Source of the DNA: Sulfuricella sp.
GTDB taxonomy: Bacteria; Pseudomonadota; Gammaproteobacteria; Burkholderiales; Sulfuricellaceae
Length of the DNA: 64,000 nucleotides
Assembly: GCA_041651995.1 (NCBI GenBank)
Contig: JBAZID010000007.1
Coordinates: forward strand, 59,259-123,258
Direction: 5' to 3'
Shown here piece by piece: positions 35,108 to 42,967 of the stretch. Position numbers and translations under genes: made by a program. How positions within the stretch are numbered: position 1 is the stretch's first letter; each line of letters begins with the position of its first letter. Under the pieces are notes generated by a model. It was not told the origin of the DNA. It searched no databases and worked only from the letters and a program-made list of their open reading frames with translations.

Positions 35108-37483
35108 TCACTGCGCAGGCTCCGCCCACATGGCGGCAAACAACAAGGACAAAACCGAGCCCAGTGCCACCGTGCCGCCGATTGCCTGCAATACCGGGGT
35201 GGAGGAGAAGGCCAGGGCGCCGAAGGCGCTGACGCTGCTGGCCACGCATACTAGCACCCCGAACAGGGCGCGCCGCCGCTCGGCTTCCCCAAAGGGATGC
35301 TCGCGTAGCGAGCCTATGTCCCTCTCTCCCTCTGGGAGAGAGTTAGGAGAGAGGGGGGCGGGCAGGTTGATGAACAGGCCGTAATTGAGGCCGATGCCCA
35401 GCACCAGCAGCAGCGAAACGATGTGGAACAGCGACAGCTTGATGCCCAGCCCGGCCAGCAGGGCGGCGGTAGCCACGAGCGCCGCGCCGACCGGCAGCAT
35501 CACCGAGAACACCGCGCGGAAGTTGCGCAGGCCGAAGCCCAGCACAGTGACGATGGCCGCCACGCCGAATATCGAGTACAGCAGCGACTGGTCGCGGTAT
35601 TGCGTGATCATGCGGTTGGATTCGCCCTTGATGTCCAGCAGGAAAGCATTTCCCTCGGGCTGCCCGGCCATGAAAGCGGTGAGCGCGCCATCATCCCTGA
35701 CATCGCGCAATCCAATCAGCGCCACCCAGCCCGTGCCGTGCCTGACCAGCATGCCCTGCGCCAGCGAACCCAGGGGCGTGCCGTGCCAGTCCTCGGCTTG
35801 CAGCGTGGGCAGATGGCGCGAGCGCTCCACGTCCTGGAGGAAGGGTTCGAAAATATCCGGCTTGAATGGCGTGGCGGCGAGCGCGGCTTGCAGGTTGCGC
35901 CGCAGCGTATCCGTTTCCGGCAGGGCGGCCTGGCGCGCGGCCTGTGTTTTCTGGCTCGGGGTGACGCGCGCGGCAAAATCGAATCCGCTGATGGTGCCTT
36001 GCCGCACCAGCGCCTGCAGCGCGGGCGCAAGCTGTTCGCTGCGCTCCAGCGCATCCTGCCGGGTCTTGCCCGGCACCGCGATCAGGTAGCGCACGTCCGG
36101 CGCGCCCAGCTCCTTGCGCAGGCTCTGGTCGAGTTGCTGGGCCGGTTGCGATATCGGGCTCAGGTTGGCGAGGTCGTTCTCCCACAAGTCTTTTCCCTGG
36201 GCTGCCAGGTAGGCCGCGGCGCACAACAGCACCGCCAGGGGAACCCAGCGCAGGCGGGTGAGCGCCGTTGCGCTGCGCGCCAGAGCCGCCTGCAGCGCCA
36301 TTCTTTCCGCGATTTCAAAACGGGCGGGGGCGATTTCGGGGATGACGAAGCGCGTCATCAGCCCCGCCGTGAGCACCCCGGCGAGGGAAAACATGCCCAG
36401 TTGCGACAGGCCGGAGAAGCCGGAGAGCAGCATGGTGAGGCTGCCGAACACGGTGGTCAGCACCGCCAGCCGCAGCGTGGGCCAGATGCGTTGCAGCGTC
36501 TGGCGCAGCGATTCGTGCGGGGCGCGCTGGGTGAACAGGTAGGTCGGATAATCCACTGCCTCGCCGATCAGTGTGGCGCCGAAGCCCAGGGTGATGCCGT
36601 GCACCGTGCCGTAACCCAGGCTTACCGCGGCAATGCCGGCCAGCGCGCCGCACGCCACTGGTAGCATGCCGAGCACCAGCAGGCGCGGCGATCCGTAGGC
36701 CAGCAGCAGGATTGCCGCCACCACCGCGGTCGCCATCATGCTCAGGCGCCAGGCGTCGTCGTGGATGAGGTTGCGCGACTGCACCGCGAAAATACTCGGC
36801 CCGCTCATGAGCAGTCTGATTTGCGGGCTGGTGCTGGTCGCAGCAAAAATCCGCCGCACGTCATCACCAAGCAATATCTGCGCGTCGATGTCGAAAGCGG
36901 GGGGGAGGGTTTCGGCCAGCAGTAGCGCACGCTTGCCGTCGGCGGAGAACCACACGCCATTGTTCAAGCCAGGTCCGCTGCTGCCGCCGCCCCAGCTTTC
37001 GAGCAGAGCGAGCATTTCGCCCGTCGGATCGGAAGGCAGCAGTTGCCTGATCATGGCGCCAGCCGGGGAGGCCAGCAGTTGCAGGCTGTCCTGCAGGGAT
37101 TGCTGCAGCCCGGCCTGGCTGAAATGCGCGGCATCCGTTGCCGGGCTGAGCAGGTAGCGGTATCGCATCAGGCGCTCGCGTTCCGCCGGGGTTAGGGCCT
37201 GTTCGCCGTTGCGCACGTAGCTGAAATGGCCGCTGGCTTCCAGCGCGCGCGCCAGCTTCTTGCTGGTCCGGGCCAGCTCGCCGGCTTCCGGGCCTTCCAG
37301 CGCGAGCAATACCACGCGCGATGCCACCCCGTCGCGCAGCTGCTCGACCATGAGCTGCTGCGCCGGCGAGGCGCTGTCGGGCAGGAAGGCCGCCATGTCG
37401 GTGCGGAAGCGGGTGTGTGCCGCCACGATCCAGATGCAGAAGACCAGCGCGGCAAGCCATACGACTAGCGGCCAGCGCTTCAA
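35108..37483 (-). CDS. MMPL/RND-type exporter of the aryl polyene pathway (ApeM-like)
   Basis: An inner-membrane RND-superfamily transporter thought to move the polyene lipid outward. The 791 aa protein has an N-terminal helix, a periplasmic loop, a first membrane bundle of about five helices with GATLIGEAVDYPTYLF, and a second loop and bundle with VLGIGLNYGLFINLPA. Between that helix and LFGVLVCVASSVSAFGALAF lies a roughly 20-residue charged insert (PLSPNSLPEGERDIG, then SLREHPFG) encoded by a palindromic repeat at 35286-35362. The reading frame is intact. In known clusters the exporter follows the LolA-like gene, as here. Confidence 0.88.
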   Translation of the reverse strand: MKRWPLVVWLAALVFCIWIVAAHTRFRTDMAAFLPDSASPAQQLMVEQLRDGVASRVVLLALEGPEAGELARTSKKLARALEASGHFSYVRNGEQALTPAERERLMRYRYLLSPATDAAHFSQAGLQQSLQDSLQLLASPAGAMIRQLLPSDPTGEMLALLESWGGGSSGPGLNNGVWFSADGKRALLLAETLPPAFDIDAQILLGDDVRRIFAATSTSPQIRLLMSGPSIFAVQSRNLIHDDAWRLSMMATAVVAAILLLAYGSPRLLVLGMLPVACGALAGIAAVSLGYGTVHGITLGFGATLIGEAVDYPTYLFTQRAPHESLRQTLQRIWPTLRLAVLTTVFGSLTMLLSGFSGLSQLGMFSLAGVLTAGLMTRFVIPEIAPARFEIAERMALQAALARSATALTRLRWVPLAVLLCAAAYLAAQGKDLWENDLANLSPISQPAQQLDQSLRKELGAPDVRYLIAVPGKTRQDALERSEQLAPALQALVRQGTISGFDFAARVTPSQKTQAARQAALPETDTLRRNLQAALAATPFKPDIFEPFLQDVERSRHLPTLQAEDWHGTPLGSLAQGMLVRHGTGWVALIGLRDVRDDGALTAFMAGQPEGNAFLLDIKGESNRMITQYRDQSLLYSIFGVAAIVTVLGFGLRNFRAVFSVMLPVGAALVATAALLAGLGIKLSLFHIVSLLLVLGIGLNYGLFINLPAPLSPNSLPEGERDIGSLREHPFGEAERRRALFGVLVCVASSVSAFGALAFSSTPVLQAIGGTVALGSVLSLLFAAMWAEPAQ
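35286..35362 (-). repeat. Palindromic repeat translated in frame inside the exporter gene
   Basis: Read on the minus strand it contains CTCTCTCCC-AGA-GGGAGAGAG, a nine-pair hairpin, and GCTCGC-TAC-GCGAGC, a six-pair hairpin. The translation, around SPNSLPEGERDIGSLREH, is the wording I know from a widespread intergenic repeat, not from MMPL proteins. The insertion keeps frame and lies in a cytoplasmic loop between predicted helices. A related shorter fragment is in the ketosynthase gene at 24801-24822. Confidence 0.8.
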
Positions 37484-37504
37484 CTTAACAACCTCAGTTC
37501 GATA

Positions 37505-37631
37505 ACCACGGAGGGCACGGAGAACACGGAGGACTGTAGTTTGCAGTCATTTATACACGCGCCCGCCGGGTGAATGCCGGACACCATGAAATCTATTGTT
37601 TTTACTTCGTGTTTTCCGTGAGCTCCGTGGT
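37505..37631 (-). repeat. CACGGAG-type palindromic intergenic repeat, copy 2
   Basis: It begins ACCACGGAGGGCACGGAG on the plus strand and ends CCGTGAGCTCCGTGGT. Read on the minus strand it aligns with copy 1 (3350-3480) across arms and centre, including GGCATTCACCC and the CTCCGTG words, but with many substitutions. It fills most of the gap between the LolA-like gene and the exporter, inside a presumed operon. Confidence 0.87.
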
Positions 37632-37649
37632 TAACTGCTTTTTCAGAGT

Positions 37650-38231
37650 TCACTTCGTTTCCTCGCTCAGGGTCATGAGGCTGCGGTCGCCGCCGGCTTC
37701 CTCGATTTCCACCGTCGCCAGCTGCGTCTTGCTGCCGCTGATGCGGATCACGCGGATGAACTGCGCCATGTCGATGTCCGATGGCAGCAGCACCAGGGTC
37801 CATTGCCGTTCGTCGCCGTCGAGGCGCACCTTGTAGAAGCGTTGCAGGGTTTTTGCGTCGCCGTTGAGCGTGGCGCGCATGCTTTCGATAAAGCCCCACA
37901 CCACCGGGTAGTCGCGCAGCGTCATGGTGTGTTTCTTGTTCGCTGCCGGTTTTTCCCAGGTCATCTGGCCGCCGTCCACGGTGAGGATTTCCTCGAACGG
38001 GGTTTGCACGCGTTTTTCCAGGAAAGCGGGTTTTTTGTAGCGCAGCGTGCCGCTCGACTTGAGCGGCTCCTTGAGCAGGGCGGAGGTCTTGGTCTCGCTG
38101 TAGCGCGATTGGCCGGCGGGGCGCTCCGCCAGGGCTTTGAGCAGGGTGTCGGCAGTCCACTCGGCATGGGCGGCGCCGGTCCAGGTGAGCAGGGCGGCTG
38201 TCATTGCGAGGAGCCGCAGGCGGCGCGGCAA
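37650..38231 (-). CDS. LolA-like outer-membrane lipoprotein carrier protein (ApeL-like), repeat-derived start
   Basis: LolA-like periplasmic proteins in aryl polyene clusters are thought to carry the lipid-linked pigment to the outer membrane. The mature part (EWTADTLLKALAERPAG, SGTLRYKKPAFLEKRVQTPF, MTLSEETK) fits the family. The likely start is TTG 38231, giving MPRRLRLLAMTAALLTWTG then AAHA|EW, a good signal peptide with basic n-region. ATG 38204 gives a very short one without basic residues. Both starts lie inside a palindromic repeat (38200-38287), so the repeat appears to encode the leader. The gene follows the acyltransferase. Confidence 0.82.
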   Translation of the reverse strand: MPRRLRLLAMTAALLTWTGAAHAEWTADTLLKALAERPAGQSRYSETKTSALLKEPLKSSGTLRYKKPAFLEKRVQTPFEEILTVDGGQMTWEKPAANKKHTMTLRDYPVVWGFIESMRATLNGDAKTLQRFYKVRLDGDERQWTLVLLPSDIDMAQFIRVIRISGSKTQLATVEIEEAGGDRSLMTLSEETK

Positions 38232-38287
38232 TCTCGCTGCCGTTCGATCGACGTAGAACGAGATTGCTTCGCTGCGCTCGCAATGAC
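38200..38287 (-). repeat. CATTGCGAG palindromic element overlapping the LolA-like start
   Basis: The 88-base element has perfect 11-base terminal inverted repeats, GTCATTGCGAG (38200-38210) and CTCGCAATGAC (38277-38287), and internal inverted GCAATCTCG/CGAGATTGC. I recognise it as a common bacterial intergenic repeat type. It begins five bases after the acyltransferase stop and extends into the signal-peptide codons of the LolA-like gene. A partial copy of one half is at 45971-46000. Confidence 0.88.
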
Positions 38288-38292
38288 CGGGG

Positions 38293-39186
38293 TTAATGCG
38301 TTTGCCAGTAATCATAGAAGTTGAACCAGTTGTAGGGCGCGCTGCGGCAATAGTGTTCCAGGCGCGAAACGTATTGTTGCAGGTAGCCGTGAATAACCTC
38401 GCGGCGGCGGGCGCGGGGGGCGTCGATGGCTTCCGCCAGCAGCTCGAAATGCACGTCGTAACGGCGGCCGCCGCGATACAGGCCGAGGCACAGCAGTACC
38501 GGGGCATGCATGATGCTGGCAAAGGCCAGCGGGCCGTCCGGCAGGGCGGCCTCGGCGCCGAAAAACTGGCAGGGAAGGGTCTTGTCGCCTGGCCTGACGC
38601 GGTCGCTGAGCATGCCGATGATGCCGCCGGCGTCGATCACTTCCCTGGCGCGCAACAGTCCGTCGGGCGAACCCATGGCGATGATGGAGCCGGCCATTTC
38701 CGGGTTGAGGCCGTTGATGATGGCGTTCATCTTGTGCGCGTTGTCGGTGTGCATCAGCATGGCGAAAGGGACCTTGCCGAATTGCACCGCCAGCGTGCGC
38801 AGCACTTCGAAGCTGCCGAGGTGCGCGCCCAGCAGGACGCAGCCTTGCCCGCGCTGCAGGTACTCGAGTAGCGGCTCGACGCCGTGCACCGCGATGTCGA
38901 AGGAAGCATGGCGGCCGGAGAGAAAATACAGCCGGTCGAGAATGGTGGCGGAAAAGCAGAAATAGTGGCGGTACACATCCGGCCAGCCGGGTTCGCGCCC
39001 CAGGGCACGGCGCAGGTAAAGGCGCGAAGCCTGCCGCGCCTTGCCGGAGAAAAGCAGGAAATACAGGCTGATCGGCACCAGCAGCAGGCGTCCCGCAGGG
39101 CGGCCGATATTGAGCGCGATCCAGGTGATCAGGCGCATCAGGAACAGGCTCCCGCGCTCCTGCTGCCCCAGCCAGTTACGGCTCAT
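38293..39186 (-). CDS. LpxL/HtrB-type acyltransferase of the polyene cluster
   Basis: A 297 aa member of the Kdo2-lipid IVA lauroyltransferase family, with an N-terminal membrane anchor (RLITWIALNIGRPAGRLLLV) and the HX4(D/E) box in GAHLGSFEVLR. In place of lipid A it probably transfers the polyene acyl chain or a fatty acid to the polyene lipid. ATG 39186 overlaps the dehydratase stop as ATGA. No separate thioesterase domain is visible. Polyene clusters usually encode an enzyme of this type, which supports the assignment. Confidence 0.87.
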   Translation of the reverse strand: MSRNWLGQQERGSLFLMRLITWIALNIGRPAGRLLLVPISLYFLLFSGKARQASRLYLRRALGREPGWPDVYRHYFCFSATILDRLYFLSGRHASFDIAVHGVEPLLEYLQRGQGCVLLGAHLGSFEVLRTLAVQFGKVPFAMLMHTDNAHKMNAIINGLNPEMAGSIIAMGSPDGLLRAREVIDAGGIIGMLSDRVRPGDKTLPCQFFGAEAALPDGPLAFASIMHAPVLLCLGLYRGGRRYDVHFELLAEAIDAPRARRREVIHGYLQQYVSRLEHYCRSAPYNWFNFYDYWQTH

Positions 39187-39497
39187 GCTGGCTGCTCTGC
39201 GGCGAAACGCACGCTGCCTTGCGCGATGGTGGCCGCCGCGGTCTTGCAGGCGAATCTGGCGGACCCCGCCGCGCCGAATTCCACTTCTACCCGGAATGGC
39301 ACGCCGGGTTGCAGCGGCGCGAGAAACTTGACGCTGGGCCAGCCGGCGCAATTTAGCGGCGCGCCCGCCGCTTGGCAGACCGCGTCCCACACCCGGCTCA
39401 GCAGCACCACGCCCGGCACGATGGGGTTGCCGGGGAAATGCCCGGGCAAGGCCGGATGGTCTGCCGCAATGGTTTGCCAGATGGGCTGGTCAGGCAC
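39183..39497 (-). CDS. Hotdog-fold dehydratase, ApeI-like
   Basis: A 104 aa single-hotdog protein with the active-site segment GHFPGNPIVPGVVLLSRVWD. The His of GHF is conserved, but the residue that is Glu in FabZ (PGVxxxE) is Ser here. ApeI is described as pairing with ApeP, so the acidic residue may come from the partner. GTG 39497 is proposed as start, eight bases inside the AMP-ligase gene; longer frames are shadow of that gene. Confidence 0.8.
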   Translation of the reverse strand: MPDQPIWQTIAADHPALPGHFPGNPIVPGVVLLSRVWDAVCQAAGAPLNCAGWPSVKFLAPLQPGVPFRVEVEFGAAGSARFACKTAAATIAQGSVRFAAEQPA

Positions 39498-40821
39498 GCT
39501 GCAACTCGTCGAGCAGGGCGATAAGAGTGGTGCGCGGCAGCTTGCCGGTGGCGGTGCGCGGCAGGCTCTCGACCTTGTGCAGGGGACGGGGTAAAAATGC
39601 CGCGTCGATTTTCTGCCGCAGGGCGGCAATGATTTCACTCTCCTGCAAGTCCGGTGCGACCACCAGGGCTGTCAGGCGCGTTGCTGTGCCGGGGGTGTCG
39701 TCGGGAGCGAAAAAAATCCCGTCCTTTACGCCGGGGATCTGGCCGAGCTGGCGGTTGAGGTCGCCTAGGGAAGCGCGTTTTCCGGCGATGTTGACGAGAT
39801 CGGCCTTGCGTCCCAGCAGGCGGAATCGTGTGCCATCGGGCGCGGATTCAATGACGTCCTGCAGCGGCGTGCGCACGGCGACATGCCCGCCTTCCACCCA
39901 GGCCTGTCCATCGCTGTCGCTGGACACGCTTACCCCGGCCATGGTTTGCCAGTACTCGTCCTGCACCGTACGGCGCGCGGCGATGGCGCCCGATTCCGTG
40001 CAGCCGTAGAACTCCATGACGGTCGTGCCGAAGGCGTTTTCGGCGCGTTGCGCCAGCTCGGCCGTCAGGGGGGCGGCAGCAGAAACGATCAGTGCAAGTG
40101 GTGGTAGCGCCATGTTTTCTTCCAGGCAAATGCGCAAATGCAGTGGCGTGGTAATGAGCGTGCGCGGGGCGGGCAATTCCGCCAGCGCCTGGCGGATGTC
40201 CGCGGGAAAAAGGGGCTGTCCGGCATGCAGTGTTCCGCCGCTGTGGAGGGGTAGCATCAGGGTGGATTCGAGACCGTACATGTGCTGCGGTGGAACCGTG
40301 CCGAGAAAATGCTGGCCGGTGCGGATGCCGAGACTGTTTGCTTCCAGCCGCGCCTGTTCGACCAGGGAGCCCCAGGTTTTGGGATGGGGTTGCGGCTCAC
40401 CCGTGCTGCCCGAGGTAAACGCGATGGTAGCCACATGCCCGGCGGCAATCGAGGGGATGTTGAATGTTTCTGGCACGAGGGCAGGCAGCTCGGGGAAAGG
40501 GATGATATTCATCTCCCCCAGCGCCAGGCCCTTGTCGCTGACGCCGTAGGACTGAGGGAACCGGGCATGCAGCCGCGCCAGGGTGCCTGCCGCGTGGCTG
40601 GGCGGCAACAGGTTGGTTTGGCCGCGCAACAGGGCGGCGCAGAAAGTGAGCAGGAAAAAATAACGGTCCGTGCACAGATTGAATACGAAGGGGCGCTCTG
40701 GCAATTGCCCGGCAAGATGTTTGACGTCGTGCAGAAACCGGGCCGCGCTGATCGCCTGATGATTGCGCCAGGCAACCGGTTGGCTGGCATCGCCGTGCTG
40801 GAAAAGAGGAAGGCCGGTCAT
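39490..40821 (-). CDS. Aryl/acyl-ACP synthetase (AMP-ligase), ApeH-like
   Basis: Activates an aryl acid as adenylate and loads it on the carrier protein. The ANL-family motifs are visible: P-loop TIAFTSGSTGEPQPHPKTW, adenine-binding FYGCTESGAIA, hinge region LLGRKADLVNIAGKRASL and the C-terminal catalytic Lys in RTATGKLPRTTL. The length of about 443 aa is short for ANL enzymes but normal for polyene ligases. ATG 40821 was chosen by homology of its beginning; there is no clear ribosome-binding site, and ATG 40857 is possible. It overlaps the dehydratase gene. Confidence 0.88.
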   Translation of the reverse strand: MTGLPLFQHGDASQPVAWRNHQAISAARFLHDVKHLAGQLPERPFVFNLCTDRYFFLLTFCAALLRGQTNLLPPSHAAGTLARLHARFPQSYGVSDKGLALGEMNIIPFPELPALVPETFNIPSIAAGHVATIAFTSGSTGEPQPHPKTWGSLVEQARLEANSLGIRTGQHFLGTVPPQHMYGLESTLMLPLHSGGTLHAGQPLFPADIRQALAELPAPRTLITTPLHLRICLEENMALPPLALIVSAAAPLTAELAQRAENAFGTTVMEFYGCTESGAIAARRTVQDEYWQTMAGVSVSSDSDGQAWVEGGHVAVRTPLQDVIESAPDGTRFRLLGRKADLVNIAGKRASLGDLNRQLGQIPGVKDGIFFAPDDTPGTATRLTALVVAPDLQESEIIAALRQKIDAAFLPRPLHKVESLPRTATGKLPRTTLIALLDELQRA

Positions 40822-40837
40822 GGGGGGCTGGCCAGCC

Positions 40838-41311
40838 CTACTTGCGCGGCATGCCATGCAGCATCATGAGCAGCATGACGGACAAGGGGTTGGGATGGGT
40901 ATGCTGGCTGAAATGGCGCTTGCGGAAAAAGTATTCGCCTATCATGAAACAGGGGATCAGTAGCGGCGTCAATGAGACTGCTTGCGGGAAATTGGCATAC
41001 TGCACCAGTATCACGGTCATGATCGCGCAGCCCAGCAGAAAAAAAGCCCACACCGCTGTCAGCCGCCGCGTGTAGCCAAGCATGTCGCCGGGCAGTCCGC
41101 CCTCGTGGTAGGCGCGAGCGAAGCGCGTAATCAGGGCTTCGCCACGGAACAGGCTGAAGCCGAAGGCGGATGCCACCAGCAGGGTGGCCAGCACGGCTGG
41201 AAACCAGGTTGCGAATGCTTTCCATTGTGGCGGGGAAAGTTCGATCAGTTTGGCGCATCCCCAGCCCAGCACAATGAGCAGCAGGATGCGCAAGACAAGG
41301 CGTGTATACAA
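40838..41311 (-). CDS. COG4648-type small membrane protein (ApeG-like)
   Basis: A 157 aa protein with about four hydrophobic helices (VLRILLLIVLGWGCAKLIEL, FPAVLATLLVASAFGFSLF, VWAFFLLGCAIMTVILVQYA, SLTPLLIPCFMIGEYFFRKR). Proteins of this kind occur between the carrier protein and AMP-ligase genes of aryl polyene clusters; their function is not known. It starts seven bases after the acyl carrier protein gene. Confidence 0.8.
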   Translation of the reverse strand: MYTRLVLRILLLIVLGWGCAKLIELSPPQWKAFATWFPAVLATLLVASAFGFSLFRGEALITRFARAYHEGGLPGDMLGYTRRLTAVWAFFLLGCAIMTVILVQYANFPQAVSLTPLLIPCFMIGEYFFRKRHFSQHTHPNPLSVMLLMMLHGMPRK

Positions 41312-41318
41312 GGAGAGC

Positions 41319-41588
41319 CTACTTTACGCGGCTTTTTTCGATGTGCCGGGCCAAGTTGCGCAGGGACGAAAAAGTGGTTGCATTGTCCGGATCGTCGGAT
41401 TTGAGCTGAAAGCCATATTTTTTGGAAACAGCGAGAGAGATTTCGAGCATATCGATCGAATCCAGCCCCAGTCCTTCCTGGAATAAAGGCTGTTCCGCGT
41501 CGATTTCGTCCGCAGCCGATTCGAGATTGAGTGATTCCACGATAAGTGCTGCGACTTCCTGCTCGAAAGGGGTTTTGTTGTCTGACAT
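41319..41588 (-). CDS. Acyl carrier protein of the polyene pathway (ApeE/ApeF-like)
   Basis: An 89 aa carrier protein with the phosphopantetheine attachment site Ser44 in EGLGLDSIDMLEI, four predicted helices and an acidic surface. It would hold the aryl starter and the growing polyene. Known clusters often have two carrier proteins; only one is visible here. It is the first gene of the minus-strand pigment operon, and an extended -10 promoter lies just upstream. Confidence 0.92.
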   Translation of the reverse strand: MSDNKTPFEQEVAALIVESLNLESAADEIDAEQPLFQEGLGLDSIDMLEISLAVSKKYGFQLKSDDPDNATTFSSLRNLARHIEKSRVK

Positions 41589-41623
41589 GCCGTGTGTCTT
41601 ATAAAGGGTTTGAATTGTGCGGG

Positions 41624-41632
41624 ATTATACCA
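41624..41632 (-). promoter_or_regulatory. Extended -10 promoter for the pigment operon
   Basis: On the minus strand TGGTATAAT matches the extended -10 consensus TGnTATAAT. It lies 36 bases upstream of the carrier protein start, in the gap after the flavoprotein gene. No clear -35 box was found, as is usual for extended -10 promoters. Confidence 0.5.
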
Positions 41633-41656
41633 TCAACCGCCAAATGGGCATTTGCC

Positions 41657-42967
41657 TCAGTTTTCAAAAATTTCGGGCCGGATCAATCTGCGGCGGCGGA
41701 AATGAGCGCGCAGGCTTTGCGGTAGTGTGGTCAGGGTACGCATGTAGTAAATCAGCTTGAACAGCTTCATCCTCAGGTGTGCCTGGGGGTTGTCATGCAC
41801 ATCGCCCGCCAGGATGGCGATGGCAGCGGATTCGATGCCAAGGATGTTGCGTGGATTCATCAGCATCTCACGCATGACCGGCGTGGTCATGCGGAAAATG
41901 AGCCAGGTGAACCCCTTCAGTCCCATGAGCACGGATTTTTCGAATTGCTGCAAATGGCGTTGTGTATGCGCCGGATCGCGCAGGCAGGCATCCACGGCAT
42001 CTGCGCCAAAAAACGCGCTCTTCATGGCGAGCAGCACGCCGGAAGAGAATATGGGATCGACAAAGGCAAAGGCATCGCCCAGCATCAGGCAGCGGTCGCC
42101 GCTCATCTTGCTGGAGAGGTAGCTGTAGTTGCCGGTGGCGGTGACCGGGCGGGTGAGTTTGGCATCTTTCATGCGCATGGCAAGCGGCGGGCAGGTGGCG
42201 ACGGTATCGTTAAAAAAGGTATCCAGACCGGTTTTTCGTGTCTTGAGGAAATAAGGCCAGCACACCATGCCCACGCTGGTGATGCCGTTTTGCAAGGGAA
42301 TCAGCCAGAACCAGCCGTGATCGAACCAGAACAGGGTGATGTTGCCCTCATCCGTTCCGGGGAGCCGCTCGACACCTTCGAAATGTCCGTAGATCGCCGC
42401 GCTGGCATGCTTGGGGTGCGGCTGCTTGCTGTCGAAACGATTGGCGAGAAAGGTATCGCGCCCCGAAGCGTCGATCAGGAAGCGCGCCTGCCAGCAGCTT
42501 TCACCTTCTTCGCTCTGAGTGGTGACACGCACGCTGGCAGGATCGCTGAAGTCCACCCCGGTCACCTTGGTTTCCTCATGTACCTCTGCGCCCTTGGCCC
42601 GGCAATTGTCGAGCAGGATCTGGTCGAGCTCGGCACGGTGAACCTCGTAGGAATAGGGGTAGCGATGGTTCATGGCTTGCGAAAAATAGAATGACTGTTT
42701 CTTGCCGTGAAACATGGAATCAAATTGCGCCGCGTTTTTTACCATGCCGATGCGCGCCACCTGCTCAAGGACGCCCAGTTGCTCGAACAAATCATTGTTG
42801 ACCGGCAACAGCGATTCACCGATGTGGAAGCGGGGGAATTTATCCTTTTCGATGAGCACCACCCGGTGGCCTTTTTGCGCCAGCAGGGTCGCGGCAGTTG
42901 AACCGGCAGGTCCTCCGCCGATGACCAGCACGTCGCAGGTTTGCCTGGGGGATGATTGTTCGCTCAT
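41657..42967 (-). CDS. Flavin-dependent halogenase-like FAD enzyme
   Basis: The N terminus has the FAD fold DVLVIGGGPAGSTAATLLA and FPRFHIGESLLP. Near the middle HGWFWLIPL carries WxWxIP, the hallmark of flavin-dependent halogenases, and GDRCLMLGDAFAFVDPIFSSG follows. At 436 aa it is of halogenase/geranylgeranyl-reductase-like length. Xanthomonadins are halogenated aryl polyenes, so halogenation of the ring is a reasonable proposal; a hydroxylase or reductase is the alternative. It starts as ATGA on the antiporter stop and lies upstream of the carrier protein. Confidence 0.72.
   Translation of the reverse strand: MSEQSSPRQTCDVLVIGGGPAGSTAATLLAQKGHRVVLIEKDKFPRFHIGESLLPVNNDLFEQLGVLEQVARIGMVKNAAQFDSMFHGKKQSFYFSQAMNHRYPYSYEVHRAELDQILLDNCRAKGAEVHEETKVTGVDFSDPASVRVTTQSEEGESCWQARFLIDASGRDTFLANRFDSKQPHPKHASAAIYGHFEGVERLPGTDEGNITLFWFDHGWFWLIPLQNGITSVGMVCWPYFLKTRKTGLDTFFNDTVATCPPLAMRMKDAKLTRPVTATGNYSYLSSKMSGDRCLMLGDAFAFVDPIFSSGVLLAMKSAFFGADAVDACLRDPAHTQRHLQQFEKSVLMGLKGFTWLIFRMTTPVMREMLMNPRNILGIESAAIAILAGDVHDNPQAHLRMKLFKLIYYMRTLTTLPQSLRAHFRRRRLIRPEIFEN

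Noticed and set aside
37480..38283. Open frame that includes the CACGGAG repeat as coding sequence
   Set aside because: The translation (NHGAHGKHEVKT and similar) is the known spurious reading of these repeats and has no ribosome-binding site.
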